Positions 33,686-45,375 of a stretch of DNA of 64,000 bases are shown one piece after another. Location: the NCBI GenBank assembly GCA_027405735.1, contig JAPEHQ010000010.1, positions 1,674,001 through 1,738,000 of the forward strand, read 5' to 3'. Within the stretch, counting starts at the first letter, position 1; the number at the start of each line of letters is the position of its first letter. The notes under the pieces are model-generated. The model had not been told where the DNA came from. It searched no databases and saw only the letters and a program-made list of their open reading frames with translations. The position numbers were made by a program, and so were the translations under genes. The DNA comes from Mucor racemosus (Eukaryota > Mucoromycota > Mucoromycetes > Mucorales > Mucoraceae).

Positions 33686-36600
33686 TTATTTTTCTGTTTT
33701 AGAATTAGTCTCTTCTGTATCCAAATCAATCTCGATTGTCTCGATTGTTATTGGACCTGTTGGTTGATGCACAGACTCTTCCTCCTCCTCTTCCAGCTCA
33801 ATGACTTCTATTTCTCTTTGTGGCATTTCAAGCTTTTTATCATGGTCATGTTCAATTTCAATCACTTGTGTATCCATTCCCCTTGTTGAGTTTTTATGAC
33901 CATGATAATGGTGATGGTCCTGTTGTTGTTGTTGAAGCGGTTGAGTTTGAGACTTTTGATTTGGAGACAAATTTGGGTCACCTATGGTTGATGAACTACC
34001 ACTATCGTTTTGATCTTGTTGTGTTGTTTCACTCTGTGTTTCACTATCATCATGAAGTTGTTTTTGCCACATTTCATAATAAATACCACCTTGAACTATA
34101 TGTTACTGATAAAGTAATATTATCAATCATTTATCAAAGGCTACGTACCTTCATTATTTAAAGTTGCTTTCTTTATCAGCTCTTCATGGCTACCCTTTTC
34201 AACAACTTTACCATCCTTGACACTGTATGTAATAGTCTATGAGTATATTTATAAAGCAGGCAATCATATCAAATTACTTACACCAATATCAGGTCAGCAT
34301 TAACAATAGTGGATAGTCTGTGAGCAATAACTAATGTTGTTCGATCCTTTGTCATATCTGCCAACGCTTGTTGAATATGTCTTTCTGTTGTTCTACATGT
34401 ATTTACAAGCGAGTTAATGGTGGGTTTCTTTTGCTATTGTTTACTATTCAACATTACGTATCAAGTGCACTTGTTGCTTCGTCTAATAGGATAATGGGAG
34501 GATTTTTGAGAATAGTTCTAGCAATAGCAACGCGTTGCTATTAATTTGAATACAAATGTTGATGAGTACAAATTCATCGATTTGGGCTCAAACCGATTTT
34601 TACCTTTTCGCCACCACTAAGGCGAAGTCCACGCTCGCCCACTTTTGTCTCATAACCATCAGGGAAAGATTCAATCTTGTCATGAATCTGTGCTGCTTTA
34701 GCTGCTCGTTTTATTTGAGTATCGTCAGCATTAACATCGCCATATTGAATATTATAATAAATGGATTCATTGAATAAAACAGTACCTTGAGGTACAACAC
34801 CAATGTTTTTTCTCAGTGATAATTGTGTAACTTGGCGAATGTCTTGGCCATCAATGTAAATGTGACCTGAGCGAGGATCGTAAAAACGGAACAACAAACG
34901 TAAAATAGTTGATTTTCCACCACCAGAAGGACCAACTAAAGCCACAGTAGCACCTTTTGGAATAGAAAAAGATATTCCGTTTAAAGCCGTTTGACGCTCA
35001 TCATAGGCAAATGTAACATTATCTGTATCAAAACTGTTTAGTTGTGTAAATTAGGGTAAATTAAATTTCTTTTACACGTTACCAAAAACAACATGACCTT
35101 GAGAAACTTGTAACTCTTTAGCGTTAGGAGCATCCTTGACAGTTTGATCTTCTTCTAACAATGATAACATCTTTTCCATGTCTATAAAATTAGATTGAAT
35201 CATTCTATAATAGGTACCAAACCAATGTAACTATAAACACACATGTTAGAAAAGGAGAAAATGACCCCCCCCCCAAAAAAATGCAAACAATAATACTTGC
35301 CGGTGTATAAAGCTGCATCATGTACATATTGAAAGCAACGAAATCACCTGGACTCAATTGACCTTTAGAAACTTGATAGGCAAACAATAAGCAGCCAGAA
35401 AGCAAACCACCCGTGATAATGGCATTTTGAGCCAAATTCAACACATTTAATGAAACAGAACTTTTCCAATCTGCTTGTTGATATTTCAAAATAGCATACT
35501 TGTAACGATCAAGTTCAAAGTTTTCGGCATTATAATATTTTACAGTTTCAAAATTGAGTAAAGAATCAACAGCTTTTGTACGAGCATTATTATCCAATTC
35601 AATCATGCTTCGACGATACTTTGTTCTCCATTCCGTTACAGCTATGGTCACGTACATGTACAATATCATGGTAACAAAAACAATCAAGCCAAAGGAGGGG
35701 GCATACATATAAGTTGTGAATAAGGTTACCAAAACAATATTCGCCCAAACAGGGAAAATTTGAAAAAGGATTTGGTTAAGCAAACTGACCACAGAACTGG
35801 TGCCTCGATCCATCACGCGCAGAACTTCACCGGTCTTGCGATTGATATGGAAACCTAAAGACAAACTATGCAAATGGCTAAACACCTTGAGAGAGATCTC
35901 TCTGGTAGTATATTGTCCAATTGGGATCCACAACCAGTTTTGAATCGATTGTAGTACTCCGGAACCACCTTGCAGGAATTTTAAGCCAATGTAAGCAACA
36001 ATAGGTAACCATGAGAATTGTCCTTCCCGAAGATTATCAACAATACGACCAATTTGACGAGGAGCTAATAAATTAACTACAAACCCGACACCCATAATGA
36101 AGAAGCATAACAATACATATAATTGTAATTTCAAATCACGTTGTGGCCAAATAAAAGGTAATAACTTTTGCATTTTTCCTATAAATCCGGAAAATGGGCT
36201 TTCTGTTATTGTTACAGTGGTAGTTTTTATTGTGGTAGAGCCATAATGATGATGTTGTTGAGAGTGTATTGTTGTTGTTGAACCTAATAACGGAGATGAT
36301 TCTATTACTGCTGATGTCGGCTTGAATAAATATAAAATTGACAATAAGAATATAATACACTCTACGATATAACGAGATATGAAAATTCCCAAAAATAAAT
36401 GATCATAGATGGTAAATATTGTACCTAGCATTTATAAATAAAAACTTGACAATAAGCCTTCTTTCCTTTTTCTTTTTGCCCCGTACGACGACAACAAAAC
36501 AATATAATCATTGCCCCCTCCCCTCCCCCCCCCTTTTTTTTTCTGTCCTCCTTAAACCAATATATACATTACCTGGTAGTGGCTTCATTATTCCCATCAA

Positions 36601-37038
36601 CCAATACCACCCAACAACAGTTTCCATGGCAACAGCTAAAAACCAGAACAAATATTGAATCCAATACCAATGATTTTGATTTAATTGAGCTTCATTGACT
36701 AATGCAATGATACATAATGACCATGAAAGCCATGATACAGCAATATAATATGCCAATACAGTTGATGTCCAATATTGTTCCGTAATTGCTCTTGTAATGA
36801 GAACAATTGAATCAAATACAAACGTAATTGATACAATTAAACATGCAAATGCAATAAATTTCGACCAGCTAGATAGATTTGTAGATTGTTTGTTAATGTT
36901 GTGGTAATAACGAGGTGCACCAAATGTAATCAGAATAATTAACAATAAGGTTGGACCATAAACAAACGGTGTTGACCAAATAAATTCATCAATTGAATAG
37001 AATGGTGGAAATGGATTCTTTCCACAATCGCAATCCAT
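33686..37038 (-). CDS. HMT1/ABCB6-type ABC half-transporter
   Basis: ATP-driven half-transporter of the heavy-metal-tolerance group (Hmt1 in fission yeast acts at the vacuole; ABCB6 in animals). Eight exons: 36573-37038, 35301-36424, 35083-35230, 34604-35022, 34458-34537, 34282-34392, 34149-34222, 33686-34095; 943 residues, all phases consistent. Exon 1 encodes an N-terminal five-helix-like TMD0, the feature that separates HMT1/ABCB6 from Atm1. A six-helix core follows, then Walker A GPSGGGKST (about 610-618), signature LSGGEKQR (714-721), Walker B IILLDEATSALD and IAHRLST. The intron 35231-35300 uses a GC donor (GCAAGT). After the usual MWQKQ end the protein has an extra tail of about 120 residues, rich in Gln, His, Asp and Glu. 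Substrate (phytochelatin or glutathione-metal, or porphyrin) is not readable from sequence. Confidence 0.9.
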
Positions 37039-37223
37039 GATTAGTTTTAGTATATATTAAAAAAAAAAAAGAAAAAAGAGAAAAGAATTGGGTATATCCA
37101 ATGTAAGGGTTTTTTATATTATAGATTTATACAGTTCAAAGCGGTCGTGGAGCTAATAATATAATGCGATCATCATATTGCAACTAAATGTATTATGATA
37201 CACAAAAAAAAAGCTAAAATAAA

Positions 37224-37796
37224 TTACATTTTAAATGGAAGCACAGGCCAAAGAATAACAGGCTCTTGCTTGTTACTATTTCTACAACTATTTAAATAAG
37301 CTGAATTTAATAAATCTTCTTGTATCCTAATTTTATCATTAGATGATTTAGGTTGTGTTAATACTAGACTTGCAGTTGGCGCTTCGATTCCACCACTACA
37401 AAATACCGTAGATTCATCGTATTGCCAATCTTGCATGCCTTCTGTATCATCTTTTTCTCGATTCATCTGTTCTAATTCTTTTTCTTTACGATATGCTTCT
37501 GAAAATTGAAATATCTCTATAGCTTCTTTTGATAATTCTTCGTGTTCAGGATAATACTCTTCTTCTTCTTGTTCTTGCTCTTCTTGTTGTTGTTCCTCAG
37601 TTTCGTATTGAGAATATTCATAGAATTGTTCTTGATATTGTGGTTGTTGCTGTTGTTGTGGTTGTTGGTGTTTTAGCACCGATTGCCAATACGCCTTTTG
37701 TTCAGGCCCAAAATGCTTTGAATGAAAGTCGCTGAATGCTAAACGATTCATATATGTATGATGTAGAAAGAAAGGAGTATTTTGTTCCGCGTGCAA
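37224..37796 (-). CDS. Gemin8-like SMN-complex subunit
   Basis: Single-exon, 190-residue protein. It matches the landmarks of Gemin8, a small SMN-complex subunit needed for snRNP assembly: an early AYWQSV segment (family YWQHY), an acidic/Gln-rich linker, a charged helix SEAYRKEKELEQMNR (family TERHREER), an FCSGGIEAPT element (family YCNTRRSVEAPT), and a C-terminal hydrophobic end LWPVLPFKM (family YWPVIPLKF). The middle is expanded by Gln/Glu repeats. Divergent from WDR83 with 319 bp between start codons. Identification is from recalled family landmarks and should be tested with a Gemin8 profile. Confidence 0.7.
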   Translation of the reverse strand: MHAEQNTPFFLHHTYMNRLAFSDFHSKHFGPEQKAYWQSVLKHQQPQQQQQPQYQEQFYEYSQYETEEQQQEEQEQEEEEYYPEHEELSKEAIEIFQFSEAYRKEKELEQMNREKDDTEGMQDWQYDESTVFCSGGIEAPTASLVLTQPKSSNDKIRIQEDLLNSAYLNSCRNSNKQEPVILWPVLPFKM

Positions 37797-38115
37797 TTAC
37801 TGCAGTGCATTTCTGACACCCCGGGTTTTTAAAATCGATGTTTATATTCCCAATATGCAAGTTTTTAAAAGAGTTTTTTCGTACCTAAAAAAACATGATA
37901 TTTTTAAGAATAATATCAAAAAATAATGACCAGATACTCTTTTGACTTTTCGTATTTTTTGTTTTTTGATAGGTTTATAAAAACGTAAATTTTGTCAATG
38001 ATGGAAGCATTGCTAATGCGCCACTTTTAGATTGCGGAACATGACATTTGTGGTATTTAACTGAGTTCCGAGCAAAAATTTCGAAATCTTTTTTTCTATC
38101 GTTAGATTGCCTTAA
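37797..38115. promoter_or_regulatory. Shared divergent promoter, Gemin8-like / WDR83
   Basis: 319 bp between the two start codons, AT-rich with a CCCCGGG patch at about 37820. Both genes belong to splicing or snRNP biology, so co-expression from one promoter region is plausible; this is inference. Confidence 0.45.
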
Positions 38116-39225
38116 ATGTCAGCATATCCAACGCATATAGAATCAACATTAAAAGGTCATAAAGGACCTATTAACGATGTATGTTATAATAAAACAGGAC
38201 AATATTGTTTATCTGCTGGAAGAGATAGGTCTATAAGATTATGGAATCCATCAACAGGCATGCTATTGCATACATACAATGGACATGGACGCGACGTTTT
38301 AGGTATAGCTGTGTAAGTTTTATATGCTATAATGCTGAATGTTATATTAATCTCATGCAAATTTTAGTTCATCTGATAATGGAAAAATTGCAAGTGGTGG
38401 AGTAGATAGATCTGTTTTATTATGGGATGTGGGTTCTGGTGAAATTATGCGAAGATATACAGCACATTGGGAGGTATATATGCAACAGTGCACATACTAC
38501 AAGTTGATATCCTAATCTTTTTTTTTCCAGAGAGTTAATTCGGTTGCGTTTAATGATGAGTCAACAGTTTTAATTAGTGGCTCATTTGATGCAACAATTC
38601 GTTTGTGGGATTTAAGATCATCTAATTTTCAACCTATTCAAGTCATTGAGGATTGTAAAGATAGTGTCATGTCAGTAGATGTGCAAGGTGTAGAAATTAT
38701 AGCAGGGTAAGTAAATTTGCATACAGAAACGTGTATTAAATATTGATTCTTTTGGTAATTAGATGTGCCGATGGCAAATTAAGAACTTATGATTTACGGA
38801 TGGGAGATTTGAAAGAAGATTATATTGGACCCGCCATTACATCTGCTAGATTATCAAAAGATAAAAACTGTATACTTGTTAGTTCATTAGATGATACAAT
38901 GCGACTTATGGATAAAAGCAATGGAAGATTACTAAATGAGTAAGTTGTTTAGCTCATATTGCAGAAAAAGCAACCAACATTTCAAATTAGATTCAAAGGC
39001 CATAAACACAAGGAATATAAAATAGATTCAATATTATCCAGTACAGATGCCCACGCAATTACTGGATCAGAAGATGGAAAAATCTACATTTATGATGTTT
39101 TAGAAGGAAATATTGTTCAAAAACTGGATGGACACGAAGGAGTAACAACTACATTAGATTATCATCCTGAAAATATAAACATGTTATCAGCTGGATCTGA
39201 TGGTTTAATTCATATTTGGGGTTAA
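38116..39225 (+). CDS. WDR83: WD40 protein WDR83 / MORG1
   Basis: Seven-bladed WD40 scaffold that associates with the spliceosome and, in animals, with ERK and prolyl-hydroxylase pathways. Exons 38116-38312, 38368-38473, 38531-38706, 38763-38939, 38991-39225; 296 residues with all phases consistent. Distinctive matches to the family are GRDRSIRLWNPSTGMLLHTY in blade 1, SGGVDRSVLLWDV, SGSFDATIRLWDLRS, the YDLRMGDLKEDYIG segment, LVSSLDDTMRLMDK and YKIDSILSSTDAHAITGSED. Length is close to human WDR83 (about 315). The TTP-type gene follows 178 bp downstream on the same strand. Confidence 0.92.
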
Positions 39226-39403
39226 ATTTATTATGGTGTCAATGTTGCAAATATACAAGTATTACATCAAACATGTGTAACTTTATGTTTACGATTTTTA
39301 ACGTTTTATATTATATAAAGATATAATGATTTTGGGCGTATAAATATTGTTTATTTTTTTTTTGTCTTCTTGAATGTTTCTCTCTTTCTTTTACTAAATC
39401 AAA

Positions 39404-39929
39404 ATGTATTCTACTCTTCAATATCATCATTCGAATGCTTGGCTAATCCAGCAACAACGATTTTATAACTTCCAACATTATGATCATCAGCCTCAATTAC
39501 CATTAGAAAGTGTAAAATTAAAGCATAAAGAAGTTGTATTATACAAAACTGAATCATGTAGAAATTGGACAGAATTAGGGCATTGCCGGTAAGTAACTAT
39601 AGTTGAAAATCAATGGTTTGATTCTCATACTTTACAGATATGATAAAAAATGTCGCTATGCTCATGGTGATTCAGAATTACGTACAGTTCCAAGACATAC
39701 GAGATATAAAACACAAATTTGTCGTGCATATCATATGGATGGCTCATGTCCATACGGTATCCGATGCACATTTGTTCATGATTCATCAGACAATGACATC
39801 AGTAGTATTAGTAGTAATAGTAGTAATAGTAGTAGTAGCAATAATGACACAAATCTAATCTTTGACGCCTCTACCAGCAACTCTTTTTCTTGTTTTCAAA
39901 ATCATCCCCACAAGCAGTATTTCATCATG

Positions 39930-39962
<33 letters not shown>

Positions 39963-40016
39963 CCAAAACAATCTATTGAAACGATAAACTATAATCATAG
40001 AACCATGTGGACGTGA
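39404..40016 (+). CDS. Tristetraprolin-type tandem CCCH zinc-finger protein
   Basis: Exons 39404-39588 and 39638-40016 (187 residues). The intron splits the first finger and splicing restores it. Two C-x8-C-x5-C-x3-H fingers are present: Cys52, 61, 67 and His71, then Cys90, 99, 105 and His109, each preceded by the TTP lead-in (LYKTESC and RYKTQIC). This architecture binds AU-rich elements in mRNA 3' UTRs and promotes decay (ZFP36; Cth1/Cth2 in yeast). The C-terminal half is low complexity: a Ser/Asn run, then a polyglutamine tract of CAA codons. Whether it controls iron genes like yeast Cth2 cannot be inferred. Confidence 0.92.
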
Positions 40017-41010
40017 TACACATGTTTATAACACTTTTTTGTTCTTTTTCTGATTCAATCATTTGGTTTTTTGAACTATAACCTCTGTTTCTATTGCCAT
40101 TATTATCATTATATATTTACATTATTATTATTTATTTCAAGGTTTATTCCAATAAAATTCTCGTTTTTCCTTTATTTGTTACACCATCTCTTTTTTTTCT
40201 AAGTGTCTCATCTGTCATTTATCAAACAAAATGGCGGGGAAATCGAATAGGCTTGATCAGGGCTATTTTAGGTTATTAGAAAACCCTAATTCAAATGTAT
40301 ATTAGATCGCGTATTTTCGTACTGGTAGAAAATAGGGTATTTTCGCTTTTATAATGTCTTTGTTTATGATCAAATTGATTGATTAAACGTCGCTTTCAAT
40401 CGCTCTCAAAAAATACAAAAAAAAGTTGCCTTTTTGTCATACATAAACACTATGCAAGCATGTATCTATTTTTCTCATTCTCACGTTTTACAGCTAATAT
40501 CTCGCAAATTTTATATATAAAATAAAGATCGCTAAGGGGGGGGGGGGTGTGTGATAAAATTGATGCGAAATGACCCTTAGGCTTTCTGTAAATTTTTGTT
40601 TCGGATTGATTTTAGGATTACATAATCTAAAAAAAATTATATTGCATTTAGACATATTTCAATTTCTTTGTCTACATTTCTATATGCATAACCGACTTGA
40701 TCACAGTTGACTGTAAATTGGCATTTGGCTATATATATATATACAATGAATCAACTCAAAATATAAAACAACAATGGATCTGACAAATGTCGACATTTTA
40801 ATACAAAAAGCCCTGCATTAATAATGCAATAATAGCATCAGTTAAAGAATTTTTATTACATGTTGAAGCATCTAGCCTCAAAAATTCAACTTTAATAACT
40901 ATCTATGCCAGATTAATCATTATGTATATATTTTATTTTGCAAAAAAATATCTAGAAAAGTCTTCAAAGATGTAAGGCAAAATTATTTTACCAGACATTT
41001 CCCATTATTT
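40017..41010. other. AT-rich spacer before the broken deacetylase gene
   Basis: No intact gene. It holds a poly-G run at about 40537-40547 and a TATATATA stretch near 40732. The 5' end of the deacetylase pseudogene may extend into it but could not be identified. Confidence 0.45.
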
Positions 41011-42278
41011 ACAGAAGGTCGCCTTTTACGCAATCATGAAATTATAGAAAACTCACATCTTCATGTTTAAAGCGGAAAGATTATTGATGTTTTCATTCGT
41101 TCTTTGACGAACACAGAGAACCTGACCTGATTATTGATGCAAAAGGAGCAATTATCTCGCCTGGTTTTATCGACCTTTAAATTAATGGTGCGTTTGGTAT
41201 TGATTTCTCGAATTATGAAGGAACTGAAGAAAAATTGGCTAAAGATATTGCAATTGTTGCAAATGGGCTTTTACAAAATGAATGTACAGCTTTTTGTCCG
41301 ACTGTAGTTATCTCTGCTCCTGAGGTTTATTCCAAGGTAAAAAGAAATTATATACAAAATAAAAAAGACATTTAATACGTGCATATAGGTTTTGCTCATT
41401 GTGAAGGGCCATTTAAATCTACAGAAAAGAAGGGTGCTCATGACTAAACTGTCATCTAAGATGCTAAAGATGGTATTGCATCTCTAGACAAAGCTTATGA
41501 CCCTGAATTGCTCAAAGACGGCGAAACGGTGCGTATCATGACAGTTACTCCTGAATCAGAAGGCATGTTGGATGTTATTCCTCAAGTGATTAAGCGAAAT
41601 ATTACTGTTTCTATTGGCCACTCTGCTGCTACCATTGATCAAGCAGAGGCCGGTGTTGTTGCAGGTACCACTTTTATGACACATTTATTCAATGACATGC
41701 GTCCTTTCCATCAAAGAGATCCAGGCATGGTTGGCATTTTAGGTGCTAGTGATTTACCTGCACCAAAGCAACCCGAACGGTATCCATTACCTTCTTTTAC
41801 TTCTCCTGATGGCAATAAACTTGACCCTCGACCCTTTTACGGTGTTATTTGTGATGGAGTTCATGTGCATCCCAACTCTGTCCGTATTGCTTATTACTCT
41901 CATCCTCGAGGTTGTGTTTTAGTAACAGATGCGCCAAGCGCAGCAGAATTACCACGAGGTATTTATCAATTAGGTGGTCGTGATGTAGAAGTCAGAGGTG
42001 TCAGTGGTGCTTATGTCAAAAGAACCAATACATTGGCAGGAAGCACAGTTACAATTGTTCATTGTGTACGTAACTTTAAAAGGTTTACTCGATGTACAGC
42101 TGTTGAAGCATTAGAAGCAGCTACTTTACATCCTGCTCAAGCATTAGGAATTCAAGCAATTAAAGGAACGTTAAATCCTGGAAGTGATGCGGATTTAGTA
42201 TTTTTAGATAATGATTTACATATCAAAAAAGTATTTGTTCGTGGTGAACAAGTTGAATTGAGAGAAAAAAAAATTTAA
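41011..42278 (+). pseudogene. N-acetylglucosamine-6-phosphate deacetylase, broken in its 5' half
   Basis: The enzyme converts GlcNAc-6-P to glucosamine-6-P. The 3' half (from about 41510) is intact and carries TVSIGHSAATIDQA, THLFNDMRPFHQRDPG, GVICDGVHVHP, the catalytic VLVTDAPSA and GSDADLVFLD. The 5' half is recognisable (SPGFIDL-stop-INGAFGIDF, CTAFCPTV, HCEGPF) but has four in-frame TAA codons at 41068, 41178, 41445 and 41457. It also has a one-base frame shift near 41105 and a missing stretch of about 20 codons before HCEGPF; an intron-like sequence is at 41337-41388. The stops at 41178 and 41445 fall where the family has glutamine (FIDLQINGAFG, GAHDQT), so they are CAA-to-TAA changes; the other two are probably the same. 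Eight CAA codons in the 3' half are untouched. A short protein from an internal ATG (about 41537) is possible but would lack the N-terminal metal-site part. Confidence 0.85.
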
Positions 42279-42404
42279 TGAATATAATAATAAAGAAAAG
42301 AAAAGAGAATATAAATATATATAAATATGAATGATGGGAAAAATGCAGTTTATATATGTGCCATGGTTTTTGTGTATGTGTGTGTGGGTGCTTGATCTTT
42401 CTAG

Positions 42405-43534
42405 TTACATACACTCTGTTTTCGTTAAAGCTAAAAGACGACGATCCGTATAACCCGACTATGTGGTATAGAAAAAACATTAATATACAACAAAATCATC
42501 TAATTCATTAGACTTACACTTAATAAATCTTGTTCACGAGGCACTCTCATTTGAAGCATTGTATTTCCTTTCATACTTTGTTTCAAAATACGTCTTAATG
42601 AATCATCGCCTAAATTTCATTTGATTTTCAGTCTTTTTTTTTTTTTTGGAACATATAATAACCCTCTTGAAATAACTTACGATTTAACAAACATTTCCAT
42701 AAACCATCAAATCCTTTATACTGAAGTACCATGCCAGAAATAGCTGAATCTTGATAAGAAAGACGCAACCAAGCGATCATAGGTTCAATAGTAGCATCCT
42801 CTAATGTCGTAATTACTTTTTTAATATCAAACATGTTGATATATCAATACTTGTATACTTACGTGCCAATTGGAAATATAACACACGATTAAAGGTTAAA
42901 TGAGTAACTTCAACAATGACACCAGCTTGAGGAATAGGCTCACTATAAATTCATAAACATTTGATTAGAAAACTCTACTCTTTCCTTACTAACAAAAAAG
43001 AGTTTACCTGTAAACAGGAGCAGCAGGAGCAGCAACCTCTGTTGTTTGTTGCTGTGTAGAAAGAGATGAATTGGTATTTTTAACAGCTTTCTTTGCCTTT
43101 TCTGTTGTGCTTAAAGGTTCTTGTTTTGGCTGTTGTTGTTGAGCTGTCTCGACAGCGATACTATTCGATTGTTCTTGTTGATTAGAGTTATATTGATGAT
43201 CAACATTTGTATTGGATAAAGGAGGAGTAGGAGTAGAAGTATTTAAATAATGCTGTTGTTGCTGCTGCTGTTGATTAACAGCAGCCAAAGTAGCAGCCAT
43301 AAGTGCAGCATCTTGCTGTTGTTGTTGTTGTTGCTGTTGTTGTTGATTATGAGAAGGGTATTCAGGAAATTGTACTTGTAACTGTTGTTGCTGAGCTTGT
43401 TGAGCTTGCTGTTGAGCTTGCTGTTGTTGTATTTGACTATTTACAAGTGCATTCATGCCTTCAATAAGTTTCCGAACTTCAGCTAAGTCATTTGCTGCTG
43501 CTTCTGAAGCTCTATCCATCACAAGGTAATTCAT
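42405..43534 (-). CDS. Glutamine-rich orphan protein
   Basis: Five exons: 43008-43534, 42863-42942, 42681-42800, 42518-42609, 42405-42458; 290 residues, phases consistent. The N-terminus (MNYLVMDRASEAAANDLAEV, then a helical RKLIEGMNALVNSQ) leads into long CAA/CAG-encoded Gln tracts. The spliced C-terminal third is well ordered: EPIPQAGVIVEVTHLTFNRV, LYFQLA, AWLRLSYQDSAISGMVLQYK, FDGLWKCLL, RRILKQSM. Finding five exons that keep phase across an ordered domain argues that this is a real gene. No family recognised. A nuclear or RNA-related role would be a guess based only on the Gln tracts. Confidence 0.7.
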
Positions 43535-44154
43535 ATAATAATCGGTATTTTTGTGTGAAATGTGTTGTGCAATTTTGGAAAAGGGAAAAAAATTACAGTG
43601 TCGTTCCGCGTCGTCGTTTATAAATAAATTTATTATTTATACAAAAGTTTTTTGTATTACAAATTCTGTTTATTATTCTATTATAATACCAAAAAAAAAA
43701 AAAAAAAGATAAAAAGGTTTAATATATGTTTTATAATAACGTATTATACTGCTATTAAGGTCATAAAACTAATAACAACAATATGATTCATTCTCTTGGA
43801 CGGATCAAAATTATTTTGTTTAAATGTTAAGGTTTATTGGTGGCTGCAAGTTCATGGAGGAGCCAATCAATGGGTTTGTGAGAAAATATAGTTGCTCATT
43901 TGTTACGCAAAATCATGTACCTGTTGAAATTACCATTTTTAGCTTTTTGAATAATAGCATGTAGTCAAACAGAATAAATTAAGCCATTGATTGCTTTGGA
44001 CATTATGTATTAGAAAGATTCATATAAACATACATATGGATAACTATTATGTCTTTAAAAAAAGCCAAATCAAAGATCTACATATCAAGCGTTATTGCTA
44101 TTCTTTCAAGAAGTGAAATGTTATCTAATCCTGAGTCTTTAGCCGAGAAAATAA
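43535..44154. other. AT-rich spacer
   Basis: Poly-A run near 43690. No gene recognised. Confidence 0.45.
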
Positions 44155-45375
44155 ATATTCAAAATAGAAGTATGCCCTGTTTTCTATACCTAACCGCATA
44201 ATAAACACTCTTTGGGATATATCTTGGATGCTGCTAAATATATATAAATTGGTTACATTATGCTACCTATCCCTAAATTTATTTTATATCTCACAAAAGA
44301 CTCAAAAACGCGTAAAATTCGCTGATTTTTCCTTAAAAACTGGGTCTCACTTTTCATCCCTGATCTACTTTTTGTTTTCACTAAATAACACCAAGAAAAA
44401 ATTGTATGCCAATGTACCTGAGATGCTCAGCTTTAATCCAAAAACAAGTATCCGGAAATATCCTACTTTTTGCAGTTGGTATTAATTTTTGAGTGCCAAT
44501 GTTTCAGATTTTTTTACGCGTATTTTACTGCTAATAGATTGAAAACTTTGAAGCTTCATATCTCCAGAAAAAATTAAGCTATACGAACAATTTTTAATAA
44601 TAAAATTTACTTGTTTTAAAGTGCTCTATAACATATTTTAATATAAAAAAATTCTGAGCACTTTTATTTTTTTTTATTTTTTTTTGACATTTCTATAGTA
44701 GGTTTCAAAATATTGGTTAAATTGAGCAACATTTTTTTTGCATTCATGTCATCCAGCTTGTTGAGCTCTCTCAAACCCAATTTAGAGTTTTTTAAAATAC
44801 TGATTTTTCGTGGAGATATACTCAAAAATATGTACAAAAAGGTACCTCCATTTCTGGCGTCCATTTTTCCCTTGTATACCCTCATCCCAAATTCTGAAAC
44901 TGAAAAAAATTTGGACAAAAATCATGTTTTCTCTACGAAAAATGTAGCTAAAAAGTTGAATAATAGCTCGATCGATAGATAATTTTTTTGCGCATTATTG
45001 CTGTTTATTATATTTTAAATATGCTTATAAAAAGTGTTCTGTATCTTCAAAAAACCTCCAAAATTTCAATTGCATTTTGCGCAAAATTTTATGTGAAACA
45101 TTTTTTCAAATTTTATACAGATGAATGCAGAATTTAAAACTGTACAAAAACTATTTAATACTCTAGGTCTACTTACTTTGCAGTCCATGAGCATTTAAAC
45201 AATTTTGTTTTTTGAATCATTTTTCGTCCATTTTTTCATAACGATTTTGGGACCCCGTTATGATAGGTTATAAGCTGTGTTAAAAACTATTATTTTGATT
45301 ATCTCAACGAAAAATCAATATTTTTTGCTGAAACAAAAAATTCAGAGTAGCTTTAAGTTAGATCTATCTTATTCG
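44155..45375 (+). repeat. Family-B dispersed repeat, copy 2
   Basis: Collinear and closely similar to copy 1 at 31490-32720, starting at GCCCTGTTTTCTATACCTAA and ending at TTAGATCTATCTTATTC. The block 44664-44918 again has frames open on both strands that correspond to those in copy 1. Confidence 0.8.

Noticed and set aside
36508..37038. Separate five-helix membrane protein gene next to a shorter ABC transporter
   Set aside because: A phase-1 intron (36425-36572) joins it in frame to the ABC gene, giving the TMD0 known from HMT1/ABCB6.
41068..41459. Reassigned TAA codons read as glutamine in the deacetylase
   Set aside because: TAA is the normal stop of several intact genes in this window (for example BORCS5-like, eL37, FMT1), and the same gene also has a frameshift and a deletion.
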